Shown: positions 1-8,439, counted from the first letter of the stretch. The stretch: 44,474 nt of DNA from Cellulomonas sp. 73-92 (GCF_001898175.1 NZ_MKTH01000030.1:1-44474); one strand, 5' to 3'. Notes: generated from the letters alone by a model not told the origin. Numbers and translations are program-made.

Positions 1-105
1 GCCGACGAACTCAACGCACGCCCCAGAGCAGTCCTCGGACACCAACCACCGGCCGCTCTCTTCGCCATGCTGCTAGCGTCGGCAGACCACCCACCGTTGC
101 GATGA
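1..105 (+). CDS. IS30-family transposase, C-terminal fragment (continues upstream)
   Basis: The reading frame is open from base 1 to a TGA at 103-105 and gives 34 residues. They begin ADELNARPRAVLGHQPPAAL. The pattern LNxRPRxxLGxxxPAxxF is the conserved tail of IS30 transposases, which follows the DDE catalytic core. The catalytic part lies outside the window, so whether the enzyme is intact cannot be judged. The stop is followed within about 15 bases by what looks like the terminal inverted repeat, the usual compact layout of these elements. Confidence 0.7.
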   Translation, partial: ADELNARPRAVLGHQPPAALFAMLLASADHPPLR

Positions 106-120
106 CCACTGGAAACCACC
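1..120 (+). mobile_element. 3' end of an IS30-family insertion sequence
   Basis: The window opens inside an insertion sequence. The first 105 bases encode the C-terminal tail of an IS30-type transposase. The stretch at about 92-120 (CGTTGCGATGACCACTGGAA and on) resembles the terminal inverted repeats of actinobacterial IS30 elements. The outer boundary at about 120 is estimated, because the other end and the target duplication lie outside the window. The element sits inside a conjugation gene. Confidence 0.65.
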
Positions 121-957
121 CAGTGGTGGCGTGAGCACCGCGGGACAACCGGCAGCCGGATCGCAGAGGCAGTCTCCGCGATGCTGGACGACGGCTTCGT
201 GTCCGCCCATCGCCGCGAGACGTTGCTCGCGGTGGCGGCGCGTCTTCCTCGCGGCTACCGCGGCGGGCACCGCGAACGTCTGCAGGCAGTCGTCGCGCAG
301 TTCGACGCCGTGTCCTCGTCCCTGCGGGCGGCCGACCTGAACCCGTCTGGCTGGCTGGACACTGCTCGGTTGGCCGAGGTGCTCACCAGTGCTTGCGACC
401 CAGCCACGGCCGCACGGCGCGAGGGCCTTCCCGCCTGGCCGATGCCGCCAGCAGACGGCGTCAAGGAGCGTTGGGCGTCCATGGTCGTCGGGACGGGGTT
501 CCATGCGACGTACTGGGTCAGCGAGTGGCCCCGCTCAGCGACGCACCCGGGGTTCCTGCAGCCGTTGCTGCTCGGGGACACCGGCACCCGGGTCCTGAGC
601 GTGATTGCCGAGCCGCTGCCGACGGCCCGTGCCTTGCGGGAGATCCGCAAGGCGAAGGTCGAGCACGCCGCTGACGCCGCGCAGCGGCGGCGGATCGGGC
701 AGATGGAGGACGAGGCGACCCGCGCTGAGGTCGCCGACCTGCAACGCCGCGAGGCCGACCTCGTTGCCGGCAACGGTGACCTGCGGTTCACCGGCCTCGT
801 GAGCGTCTGCGCGGGAACCGAGGCGCAGCTGGAGGACCGGTGCGTGGCGCTGGAGACCGCTGCTGCGCAGGCGATGTGCGAGGTACGGCGTCTGGTCGGC
901 CAGCAAGGTGTCGCTTTCCTGGCCGGTGCCCTTCCGCTGGCGCGAGGTGTGCTGTGA
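121..957 (+). pseudogene. SCO6880-type conjugation protein, 5' end removed by IS30
   Basis: An open frame runs from the IS30 end to the TGA at 955-957, leaving about 278 residues of a family usually near 500. The remaining part has the SCO6880-like features: a hydrophobic-rich block (MVVGTGFHATYWVSEWPRS), a segment beginning HPGFLQPLLL, an Arg/Lys/Glu-rich helical hairpin around AQRRRIGQMEDEATRAEVAD, and a closing GVAFLAGALPLARGVL. The family's N-terminal region, normally with membrane segments, is missing. An ATG at 181 could allow re-initiation, but a protein without the N-terminus is unlikely to work in the mating channel. The stop overlaps the GTG of the next gene (GTGA), so the two were translationally coupled. 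Family assignment comes from motif recall and neighbourhood. Confidence 0.6.
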
Positions 958-2234
958 GTGCCCGGTTCCGCACCCGGACCGGTCACTACTCGGCCGGGAC
1001 GCCGCTGCGGCTGCCCGCGCACCGCGCATCCTCGGCGGTCCTGGCGGGGGCGTACCCGTTCCTTGCGCCACCCACCGTGGATCAGGGCGTGCCGGTGGGG
1101 GTGGACCTGTTCAGCGGGGGCGCGTTCTGCTTCGACCCCTGGACCCAGTACGCCGACGGGACCCTCACCAACCCCAACGTGCTGCTTGCCGGGGTGATCG
1201 GGCAGGGCAAGTCCGCGCTGGTCAAGTCCCTGGCTCTCCGTTCGATCGCCGCCGGCCGGACCGTCTATGTGCCGGGGGATCCGAAGGGGGAGTGGGCTGT
1301 GGTTGCCGACGCGGTCGGCGGCACGGTCCTTCGCCTCGGGCCCGGGTCACCGACCCGGCTGAACCCGCTGGACGTCGTGGGCGAGGACCGGCAAGCGCTG
1401 CGGTCGCAGCTGCTGGCCGGGGTGGCCTCGGCGACCTTGCGCCGGGACCTGACGGCTGCCGAGCACAGCGCCCTGGACGCCGCCCTCGCTCACCTGTCGG
1501 GGGGAGGCCCGATCACCGTCCGAGAGGTCATCGAGGCCCTGGTGACCCCGGATACCCGCCTAGCGCGAGCGGACGGGCTGCGGGTGCAGGACCGGGCGGC
1601 CGACGGCCGCGACTTGGTGCACGGGCTGCGCCGACTGTTCTCCGGGGACCTGGGCGGCCTGTTCGACGCCCCGACCACCGACGCCCTCGATCCGATGGCG
1701 CCGATGGTGGTGCTCGACCTGTCGGCGTTGGGGTCCGACGACGACGCCCTGGCGATCGCCTCCACGTGCGCTGCCGCCTGGGTCGAGGGTGCCCTGGCCT
1801 CGTCGTCGAACCCGCGGTGGGTGATCTACGACGAGGCGTGGCGGCTGCTGCGCCACCCCGGGCTGATCCGGCGCATGCAGGCCCAGTGGAAGCTGTCCCG
1901 GGCCTACGGGATCGCCAACCTCCTCGTGCTGCACCGCCTGTCCGACCTGGACGCGGTCGGCCACCGCGGATCCGAGACCCGGGCGCTGGCCGACGGGTTG
2001 CTGGCCGACTGCTCGACTCGCGTGATCTACCGGCAGGAGGCTGACCAGCTGTCGGCCGCGACGGCATCCCTCGGGCTGACCGAGCCGGAGCGGGACCTGC
2101 TGCCGCTGCTGTCCCGCGGCACCGGGCTGTGGAAGCTGCCCGGGCGCAGCCACGTCGTGCAGCACGTCCTGCTGCCGTTCGAAGAGCCGCTGGTGGACAC
2201 CGACGCCGCGATGCGTGCCGGGAGCTGGTCCTGA
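954..2234 (+). CDS. VirB4/TraC-like conjugation ATPase
   Basis: A 426-residue ATPase expected to energise the type IV secretion channel of the conjugative element at the inner face of the membrane. The start is a GTG at 954 that overlaps the preceding stop. The N-terminus is SARFRTRTGHYSAGTPLRLP. A Walker A motif (GVIGQGKSALVKS) lies near residue 82, followed by DPKGEW, typical of VirB4/HerA-type proteins. Walker B-like segments are MVVLDLSAL (near 246) and RWVIYDEAWRLL (near 290). It is short compared with 800-residue VirB4 proteins and represents essentially the motor half. In actinobacterial elements this short form follows SCO6880-type genes, as here. It ends with a 1-base overlap (TGATG) with the next gene. 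Motor identity is firm; the exact role in the channel is inferred. Confidence 0.8.
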   Translation: MSARFRTRTGHYSAGTPLRLPAHRASSAVLAGAYPFLAPPTVDQGVPVGVDLFSGGAFCFDPWTQYADGTLTNPNVLLAGVIGQGKSALVKSLALRSIAAGRTVYVPGDPKGEWAVVADAVGGTVLRLGPGSPTRLNPLDVVGEDRQALRSQLLAGVASATLRRDLTAAEHSALDAALAHLSGGGPITVREVIEALVTPDTRLARADGLRVQDRAADGRDLVHGLRRLFSGDLGGLFDAPTTDALDPMAPMVVLDLSALGSDDDALAIASTCAAAWVEGALASSSNPRWVIYDEAWRLLRHPGLIRRMQAQWKLSRAYGIANLLVLHRLSDLDAVGHRGSETRALADGLLADCSTRVIYRQEADQLSAATASLGLTEPERDLLPLLSRGTGLWKLPGRSHVVQHVLLPFEEPLVDTDAAMRAGSWS

Positions 2235-3331
2235 TGGACCGCGCACACGTGGAACGGCTCGCTGAGCAGTCACTCCTGCGCGGCTTGATGAACGAGCCTC
2301 GTGCGATTGCGGCCGTCCGCGGCTGGCTGCGACCGGCCGACTTCGCCGACACGTGGCACCGGGCCGTCTACACGACCGCAGTCGAGCGGCACATCGCCGG
2401 CCAACCCGTCGACCCAGAGCACATGGCCGACGCCCTGACCGAGCGTCTCGGCGCCCGGCTGGCCGACGGTGCCCGGCTCGCGCAGCTCATCACCGCCACC
2501 CCCTACACGCCGAACACGCTCGCCTACGCCCGGATGGTGCTCGACGCGGGGCTGCGCCGCGAAGTCGTCGGACTCGGCGTCCTCCTGCAGGCAGCCGCGG
2601 TCCAGTCCGCACTCGACCACACCAGCGTTCCCCTGACCACGACCTGCCGACTCGTCGACGCCGGCCTCGACGCGGCCGCCAGTCGGTGGACGGACGCCAC
2701 CGGGGCGCCCCAGCAGACCAACGTCGTCCCCATCGCCCTGCGCGCCGCCTTCCGCAACGGCGAAGCCCAGGAAGGCGCTGCCCGCTACCTGGCCGCGCTC
2801 CCCGCGCGGGATGCTGTCGGCGAACGGCAGCACGTCGTCGAGCTCGTCGCCGCCCTGATCGCCCATCCCGACGCGATCGGGGACGTCAGCTCGTGGTTGC
2901 CCATCACCGCGATCGCCGACCCCGGATGGCGGCTGATCTACGGCACCACCATCGAGCTCGCCGAGCTCGGGCAGCCGGTGGACCTGGTCACTGTCGCCTG
3001 GACGGCCCGCCAGCACGCCCAGCACGGCCCGGAACTCCCGTCGATGGACGAACTCCGGCAGGCCGTCGACAGCGGCTGGTACTCGTTCCCCGCCGTGGCG
3101 GCGGGCGTCGTCGCCGCGGACCAGGCGCGGCACCTGGCAGACACCGGCACGCACCAGCTCCACCAGGCGGCCGCCAACCCGGGCGTCCTGATCGGGGACC
3201 TCGTCGACACCGGACACACGATCACCGACGCGCTCCGCCGCACCGCCGCCGTACTCCCTATCGCCCACGAGCCGGCGCGGCGCCTGGTCGCCCTCCCGGC
3301 CCTGCACCGCTCACCGGCGGTGACCCGATGA
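2234..3331 (+). CDS. Protein with two DnaB N-terminal-like domains, no motor
   Basis: A 365-residue cytoplasmic protein. Residues about 5-110 match the helical N-terminal domain of replicative helicase DnaB (EQSLLRGLMNEPRAIAAV, HRAVYTTAVERH, YTPNTLAYARMV). Residues about 195-310 repeat the pattern (HVVELVAALIAHPDAIGDV, WRLIYGTTIELAELGQPVDL). The RecA-like helicase motor is absent and no Walker motif is visible, so it is not a helicase. In DnaB this domain forms the collar and contacts primase. Here it may bind DnaB, primase or conjugation proteins and link transfer with replication, but that is inference. It lies between the VirB4-like ATPase and the coupling protein and overlaps both neighbours by 1-4 bases, so it belongs to the transfer operon. 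Confidence 0.7.
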   Translation: MDRAHVERLAEQSLLRGLMNEPRAIAAVRGWLRPADFADTWHRAVYTTAVERHIAGQPVDPEHMADALTERLGARLADGARLAQLITATPYTPNTLAYARMVLDAGLRREVVGLGVLLQAAAVQSALDHTSVPLTTTCRLVDAGLDAAASRWTDATGAPQQTNVVPIALRAAFRNGEAQEGAARYLAALPARDAVGERQHVVELVAALIAHPDAIGDVSSWLPITAIADPGWRLIYGTTIELAELGQPVDLVTVAWTARQHAQHGPELPSMDELRQAVDSGWYSFPAVAAGVVAADQARHLADTGTHQLHQAAANPGVLIGDLVDTGHTITDALRRTAAVLPIAHEPARRLVALPALHRSPAVTR

Positions 3332-5133
3332 CGCCCCGTGTCTCCGCAGCACGCCCGGCCGCCGCCGCGCCCGGCCCCGACCTGACCGGATGGCTGCTCG
3401 GTGCCCTTGGCGCGCTGCTCGGCCTCGCCGTGCTCATCCGCGCGGGAGCGTGGGTCTCCTGCGTGCTGACCGGGCGCCCCGGACCAGACGGCGGCCTGCT
3501 GCCTGCCCTGGCGTCTCTGGGCCATCCGGTCGATCCGGCCGCCGGGTGGCCGGCGCCGTGGCAGCTTCCTGGCCCGGTCGCGTACTGGGCAGGAGTAGGT
3601 CTGGTGCTGCTCGTCGCGATCGGGCTCGGCATGCTCGGCTGGCGTACCCACCGGCAGATGGTCGGCCGCTGGGCCGAGACGAACCGCCTCCGTCACCTGC
3701 CCGGGACCGCCCACCCGACCGAGGTGCGGCGGGTCGCCGGCAGCCGGGCGGTGCGCGCCCGTGCGGCGGTCGTGCGTCCGTCGATGGACGCGAAGGCGAA
3801 GCCGCGCCAGGTCGGCTACCGCCTCGGCTCCATGCGAGGCCACGACCTGTGGTGCACGGTCGAGGACTCCGTCCTGCTGGTCGGCCCGCCACGCATGGGC
3901 AAGGGCCTGCACTTGGTCGTCCCGTGGGTGCTCGACGCCCCCGGCCCGGTCGTGACCACCTCGACGCGCCCCGACACGCTCGCTGTCACCCTTCGTGCCC
4001 GACGTCGCACCGGCCCGGTCGCGATCTTCGACCCCCAACGCCTGGCCGGGCTGACCGGCGGGCTCGCCTGGTCCCCAATCCGGGGCTGCGAGTCACCGCA
4101 CACCGCGATGGTCCGCGCCCGTGGCCTGGCCGCCGGCGCCGGGCTGGGCAAGTCGGTGACCGATGCCGACTTCTGGGGCGGCCAGACCGAGACGACCCTG
4201 CGCTGCCTGCTGCACGCCGCCGCACTGGACGGACGCCGCACAATCGACCTGTACCGGTGGTCACTGAACCCCGTCCTCGCCGAGGACGCGATCAGCATCC
4301 TGAACCGGTCCTCCCCGGTCGAGGGGTGGGCCGACGCCCTCGACATGGCCGTGCACACCGACCCCCGCACCCGCGACTCCATCTGGCTGGCCGTCCGCCA
4401 GGCCCTCGCCGCCCTGGCCGACCCCGACGTCCTGGCCGCCCTCGATCCCAAGCCTGGGACCGAGTTCGACCCGGCCGAGTTCCTCGCCGACTCCGGCACC
4501 CTCTACCTGCTGGCCTCATCCGTGGCCGCCGGCTCCTGCGCGCCTCTGATCGCCGCGTTCGTCGAAGACATCACCGAGACCGCCCGCACCGTCGCCGCCC
4601 GAGCACCCAGCGCACGCCTGGACCCGCCCCTGCTGCTCGCGCTCGATGAGATCGCCAACCTCACACCCCTGCCGTCGCTGCCGTCCCTGATGTCGGAGGG
4701 CGGCGGGTCCGGCATCACCACCCTGGCCGTCCTGCAGTCCCTCGCCCAAGCGCGCAACCGATGGGGCGAGCACGCCGCCGACACCATCTGGGACGCCGCC
4801 ACCGTCAAAGTCGTCCTCGGTGGGCTTGGCAAGTACCGAGATCTGGACGACGTCGCCCGCCTCCTGGGCGAGATCGACGAACTCGTCGAGACCCGCACAA
4901 GTGGACGCAGCGGCGAGCGGTCGTCGTCCACCTCGGTGCGGTCCATGCCCGTCATGCCGCCGGCCGTGCTGCGCACCCTGCCGTTCGGCACCGGAGTCCT
5001 GCTGCTGCGCCAGACCAAACCCGCCGTGATCGACCTGCACCCGTGGACCACCCGACGGGACACCACCGTCCTGCGCGCGGACCAGGCCGTCGTCGAGCAC
5101 GCCACCGCCACCGGAACGCAGGTGCCCGCATGA
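3328..5133 (+). CDS. VirD4/TraG-type conjugative coupling protein
   Basis: A 601-residue membrane-anchored ATPase that brings the relaxase-DNA complex to the secretion channel. Two membrane segments are near residues 19-48 (WLLGALGALLGLAVLIRAG) and 85-108 (VAYWAGVGLVLLVAIGLG). The motor follows: Walker A GPPRMGKG near residue 189, then VTTSTRPDTL, and Walker B LLLALDEIANL near 440 followed by LPSLPSLMSEGGGSGITTL and the polar LQSLAQARNRWG motif, all hallmarks of TraG/VirD4. The ATG at 3328 overlaps the stop of the upstream gene by 4 bases (ATGA), and the stop overlaps the next ATG, so the operon is tightly coupled. The larger upstream open frame is Arg/Pro-rich shadow sequence. Length and motifs look intact. 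Confidence 0.88.
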   Translation: MTPRVSAARPAAAAPGPDLTGWLLGALGALLGLAVLIRAGAWVSCVLTGRPGPDGGLLPALASLGHPVDPAAGWPAPWQLPGPVAYWAGVGLVLLVAIGLGMLGWRTHRQMVGRWAETNRLRHLPGTAHPTEVRRVAGSRAVRARAAVVRPSMDAKAKPRQVGYRLGSMRGHDLWCTVEDSVLLVGPPRMGKGLHLVVPWVLDAPGPVVTTSTRPDTLAVTLRARRRTGPVAIFDPQRLAGLTGGLAWSPIRGCESPHTAMVRARGLAAGAGLGKSVTDADFWGGQTETTLRCLLHAAALDGRRTIDLYRWSLNPVLAEDAISILNRSSPVEGWADALDMAVHTDPRTRDSIWLAVRQALAALADPDVLAALDPKPGTEFDPAEFLADSGTLYLLASSVAAGSCAPLIAAFVEDITETARTVAARAPSARLDPPLLLALDEIANLTPLPSLPSLMSEGGGSGITTLAVLQSLAQARNRWGEHAADTIWDAATVKVVLGGLGKYRDLDDVARLLGEIDELVETRTSGRSGERSSSTSVRSMPVMPPAVLRTLPFGTGVLLLRQTKPAVIDLHPWTTRRDTTVLRADQAVVEHATATGTQVPA

Positions 5134-5858
5134 TCGGCAAGCTCCTCACCGGCACCCTGCTCATCCTGACCGTCCCTGCCCTGGCGACCCTGACCGCCCT
5201 GACGGTCGGCAGCAGCGCAGACCATTGCCTCGACTCCAGCCAACCATCCGCCGTACCGACGCCGACGTTCACCGCCGAGGCCACCGTCCCCGACTCCGGT
5301 CCGACGAGCCCGACCGGTGCACCAACAGCAGGCTGCATCCCCGATCTCGGTGCCCACGCCGCAGTCGCCACCGTCCCAGCCGGCACCCCCACTGACGTCG
5401 CGGCCGCCGTCCGCAACGGCCTGGCCTACGTCGGGGTCACTGGCGGGTGGTACCAGCGCTGCGACCAACTGGCCTGCCGCGCATACGGCTACGCGAACTC
5501 CGGCTACGTCTCCGCCCACACCCACTGGCTCGCCATGCTCGCCACCGGCCACGCCCACCCCGGCGACCCCTGCCCACCGCTGGGATCGTTCGTCTTCTTC
5601 AACACCGGCCGACCCGACGGGCATGTGTCCCTCGTCGTGCAAGCCGATCCCGGCAGCTGCGACCACACCGTCATCCAGGTCACCGCCAACGAGATCTTCG
5701 ACCACGCCACCGGCAACCACGGTGGCGTCTACCAGCTCTCCCTCGCCCGGCTCGAGGGCATGTACCTCGGGGGCCACGGCTACCTCGGCTGGTCCGACCC
5801 CGTCTGCGCCGGCGCCCTAGTGCCCCCTGGCGCGCCATCCGCCAACGCGGGGAGCTGA
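5130..5858 (+). CDS. Secreted CHAP/NlpC-like peptidoglycan hydrolase
   Basis: A 242-residue exported protein. The N-terminus has a signal or anchor sequence (MIGKLLTGTLLILTVPALATL) followed by a Pro/Thr/Ser-rich linker to about residue 75. The remaining domain has a Cys in the context WYQRCDQLACRAYG and a later His in RPDGHVSLVVQ, the Cys...His order of CHAP/NlpC-type cysteine amidases or endopeptidases, plus GSFVFFN before the His. Conjugative elements of Gram-positive bacteria commonly carry such an enzyme to open the wall locally for the mating channel, and its position right after traG fits. Extra cysteines (C31, C67 and others) could form disulfides outside the cell. Which Cys is catalytic is not certain. 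It overlaps the upstream gene by 4 bases. Confidence 0.65.
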   Translation: MIGKLLTGTLLILTVPALATLTALTVGSSADHCLDSSQPSAVPTPTFTAEATVPDSGPTSPTGAPTAGCIPDLGAHAAVATVPAGTPTDVAAAVRNGLAYVGVTGGWYQRCDQLACRAYGYANSGYVSAHTHWLAMLATGHAHPGDPCPPLGSFVFFNTGRPDGHVSLVVQADPGSCDHTVIQVTANEIFDHATGNHGGVYQLSLARLEGMYLGGHGYLGWSDPVCAGALVPPGAPSANAGS

Positions 5859-5860
5859 CC

Positions 5861-6862
5861 TTGCGACCGCCTGGGACAGCGTCCACCGAGGAGAAGCTCG
5901 CTGCCCTGCACACACAGCTGGTCGACGCGGTCGCCGACCTCGTCCACTCGGACAAGTGGGCGCAGATGCTCGCCGTCGCGGCACGCTTCACCGAGTACTC
6001 CCCGTCGAACGTGCTACTCATCGCCGCACAGCGACCCGACGCCACCCGAGTCGCCGGCATCCGCACTTGGAACGGCCTCGGCCGACGGGTGACCAAGGGC
6101 GAGCACGGCATCGCGATCCTCGCGCCCTGCGTCTACCGGACCGACGACCAGACTGCCAAAGACCGACATCAGGCCAGGCCCGAGCCTGCTGCCAGTCCTG
6201 GTGACGAGATGCCGCCGCAGCGCGAGCTGCACGGCTTCCGCGTGGTGCACGTCTTCGACGTCACCCAGACCGAAGGCCGGCCACTCCCAGACGTACAGCC
6301 CGAACTGCTGAAGGGCGCCGCGCCGGCGGGGATCTGGGACCAGCTCGTTGCCCTCACGGCTAACGCCGGGTACCAGCTCGAACGCCGACCGTGCCCCGAG
6401 GGCGTCAACGGGTGGACAGCGCCGCAGGACAAGATCGTCGTCGTCGACGAGACCCTCGAGCCCGCCCAAGCAGCCAAGACGCTCGCCCACGAGCTCGGAC
6501 ACGTCCGGGCGAACCACGCGGGACGATTCCCCGACTACGCCGTCGCCCACGCCTGCCGCGGAGCCGCCGAAGTCGAAGCCGAGTCCATCGCGTACGTCAT
6601 CACCAGCCACCTCGGGATGAAGCCCGACGCATACTCGGTCCCCTACGTCGCCGGCTGGGCCGACGACCTCGACATGCTGCGGCACCACATGAGCACCGTC
6701 GTCACCGTCGCTCAAGGGCTCCTGAGTGATCTGGATGCGCTGTCCAAGGCCGCTCGAGCGACGCGCGTCCTCCAGATCGCGCCGCAATGGGCGGTTCCAG
6801 GACGAAGTCCCGTTCGTGAGACCGACCTCGTAGCGAACCAGGAAGGCCTCCGACGCGCCTGA
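5861..6862 (+). CDS. ArdC-like ssDNA-binding / zinc metallopeptidase protein
   Basis: A 333-residue protein starting at TTG 5861, two bases after the previous stop and preceded by GGGGAGC. Residues 1-100 resemble the ArdC N-terminal single-strand DNA-binding domain (RFTEYSPSNVLLIAAQRPDATRV, then TWNGLGRRVTKGEHGI). A metallopeptidase domain of the ImmA/IrrE type follows, with the HExxH motif in LAHELGHVRANH near residue 210 and a downstream Glu in AAEVEAESIAYV. ArdC proteins protect incoming single-stranded plasmid DNA from restriction; this is known for the family and inferred here. Location at the end of the transfer operon suits early expression in a recipient. No membrane segments are seen. 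The last 40 residues look variable. DUF1738-type family assignment is fairly secure, the biochemical role less so. Confidence 0.75.
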   Translation: MRPPGTASTEEKLAALHTQLVDAVADLVHSDKWAQMLAVAARFTEYSPSNVLLIAAQRPDATRVAGIRTWNGLGRRVTKGEHGIAILAPCVYRTDDQTAKDRHQARPEPAASPGDEMPPQRELHGFRVVHVFDVTQTEGRPLPDVQPELLKGAAPAGIWDQLVALTANAGYQLERRPCPEGVNGWTAPQDKIVVVDETLEPAQAAKTLAHELGHVRANHAGRFPDYAVAHACRGAAEVEAESIAYVITSHLGMKPDAYSVPYVAGWADDLDMLRHHMSTVVTVAQGLLSDLDALSKAARATRVLQIAPQWAVPGRSPVRETDLVANQEGLRRA

Positions 6863-6892
6863 CCCGGCCCTGGCTGGGCACGCGCACGGGTC
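6861..6892. terminator. Candidate stem-loop between convergent genes
   Basis: GACCCG at 6861-6866 pairs with CGGGTC at 6887-6892, with an inner GGCCC/GGGC pairing. It lies exactly between the convergent ends of the ArdC-like gene and the Lsr2-like gene. There is no T-run, so this is only a candidate bidirectional terminator. Confidence 0.35.
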
Positions 6893-6898
6893 GAGCGG

Positions 6899-7114
6899 TC
6901 AGCGGGTTGGCGCGTCTACGGCTCCGCCCGGCACGTTGCCTCGGACACGGCGTGCGTTCTCTGTGTACGGAGCTAGTGCCCGGACGAACGCATCCCGCTC
7001 CGTGCGGGTCAGATCGATCTGCCAGCGAGTGTTCTCAACAGCGAAGGTCACCGTGACCGCGTCGGGCTCACCCGACAGGTCCGAGACCAGCGTGACAACG
7101 GTGCGGTTCGCCAT
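6899..7114 (-). CDS. Minimal Lsr2-like protein (dimerisation domain only)
   Basis: A 71-residue protein from ATG 7114. The sequence MANRTVVTLVSDLSGEPDAV, then a beta-strand TVTFAVENTRWQIDLT, then a helix ERDAFVRALAPYTENARRV, follows the N-terminal oligomerisation domain of Lsr2, the H-NS-like nucleoid silencer of actinobacteria. Full Lsr2 is about 110 residues with a C-terminal RGR AT-hook-like DNA-binding domain. Here the protein ends 15 residues after the dimerisation domain without that domain. A standalone oligomerisation module could act as a dominant-negative partner of host Lsr2 and relieve silencing of the element; that is inference by analogy with truncated H-NS proteins. A longer frame adds 21 upstream residues with no family match, so the internal ATG is preferred, although its Shine-Dalgarno sequence is weak. 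Confidence 0.7.
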   Translation of the reverse strand: MANRTVVTLVSDLSGEPDAVTVTFAVENTRWQIDLTRTERDAFVRALAPYTENARRVRGNVPGGAVDAPTR

Positions 7115-7198
7115 GGAAGAGATTCTGGCATATCGCGACACGCCTAGTGTGGCAGGCCGAAAGAATGCGGGCACCACAGTTGGCGCGGAATCTAGTAG

Positions 7199-8401
7199 TC
7201 ACGACGCGATGGCGCCGAGCTCCGCCACCCTCTTCTGCCAGATGTCGGCTCTGTCCATATCGCCTAGTTCGGTCGCAAGAGAGGCAGCGATTATGCCAAG
7301 GTCTGCGCGGACGTCGAGGGTCTCCGCGGTCTGGAAGTCGTAGGGCGCATTCGCGGGACGTCGCCAGATGAACGCTGGTACCGGTACGGACTCGAGATCC
7401 TCTAGCCAGTGCCGGTTAGCATCGAAGAGTACCTCGCGTTTCTGGGTCTCTGTGCCGGCGCAGCAGGCGCGGTTATAGAGGAGCAGAGAGATCGGCTTGT
7501 AACTGAGCCGCTGTGCATCTCGCAGGAAGACGTATGCATCGCCCGGCCGAGTCGTGATGAGACAGAACGCGAAGTTGTTTCGAAGCCATGAGTCCGCCGG
7601 GGCTTGGCCCAGCAAGAATTCGAAGAGTGCCGCTGCTTCTGCGCAGCGCCCCTGCCGCAGGAGCATTTTCGCCTGCTTGACGACCGCCTCTCGAACGTCA
7701 TTCCAGCCGGCCTGGACCCGAACTTCGTCCTCGGTCAACGATTTCCGGGCCACTGCGTGGGCCAGTTCGTCCTTGTCCAGCGAAGCCTCGGCGATCAGGG
7801 AAGCGGGGAGTTCAGCGTCCACCGCCATGACGGTGTGGCGATACTCCTTGCGTAGCGACGTGGAGTCCCAGTTCTCGAGGTTCGGCTCGACTAGGCGCAG
7901 GACTGCCCATCGGTATGTAGCGGCCGCCGCACGGCTTGACTCGTCCACCGATCGGGCCCACTGATCGAGCTCCTCGCTCGCAACCGGCTGCATCCGGACG
8001 AGGGTCTCCAGTGGAGCGAAGGTGACCCAGCCCTGCGTCAGGTAGAGAGCGTGGCTCATCGCCTCACTGAAGTTGACCCGAGGCCCTTGGAGCTTCATTG
8101 CGTCTCGCCAACCCTGGACGTTGAGGTCCGGGTCGACCTCGAGCCGGTCCAGGCCCGGCACTTGAGCCTCGCTCAGCAGTGAGACAGCGACGCTGCCCAG
8201 GATGGGGGCCTGGAAGAGGTCGGCAAGCCCGTGTCGGATCAGGCTGTCGCCGTCCAAGCCGCGCCTGTCCAGAGCGAGGCCAATCGTTCGGACGAATGCT
8301 GTCCGGGCGTCCCAGGCTGCGACCCCGTCGTCGGGCGGCACTTCGAGTACCGACTTCACCATGCGCAGCAGGTCCGCGATTGTCGCAGTCGCCAGATCCA
8401 T
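7199..8401 (-). CDS. Unknown protein with TPR-like C-terminal half
   Basis: About 400 residues; I do not recognise the family. ATG 8401 is preferred because GAAGGA lies nine bases upstream. ATG 8437 and GTG 8440 are alternatives that would abut the divergent promoter region. The N-terminal half is alpha-helical and acidic (MDLATATIADLLRMVKSVLE). From about residue 245 there are helix pairs spaced like tetratricopeptide repeats (MLLRQGRCAEAAALFEFLLG, then LRNNFAFCLI, then a helix with RDAQRLSY). This suggests a scaffold or sensor protein. No enzymatic motif, signal peptide or membrane segment is seen. Codon use looks less GC-biased than the transfer genes, so it is probably cargo. It is divergent from the toxin-antitoxin genes and 84 bases upstream of the Lsr2-like gene on the same strand. 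Confidence 0.6.
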   Translation of the reverse strand: MDLATATIADLLRMVKSVLEVPPDDGVAAWDARTAFVRTIGLALDRRGLDGDSLIRHGLADLFQAPILGSVAVSLLSEAQVPGLDRLEVDPDLNVQGWRDAMKLQGPRVNFSEAMSHALYLTQGWVTFAPLETLVRMQPVASEELDQWARSVDESSRAAAATYRWAVLRLVEPNLENWDSTSLRKEYRHTVMAVDAELPASLIAEASLDKDELAHAVARKSLTEDEVRVQAGWNDVREAVVKQAKMLLRQGRCAEAAALFEFLLGQAPADSWLRNNFAFCLITTRPGDAYVFLRDAQRLSYKPISLLLYNRACCAGTETQKREVLFDANRHWLEDLESVPVPAFIWRRPANAPYDFQTAETLDVRADLGIIAASLATELGDMDRADIWQKRVAELGAIAS

Positions 8402-8439
8402 GACAGTCCATCCTTCGCCGGCATCCGTGGTGCGCATCA

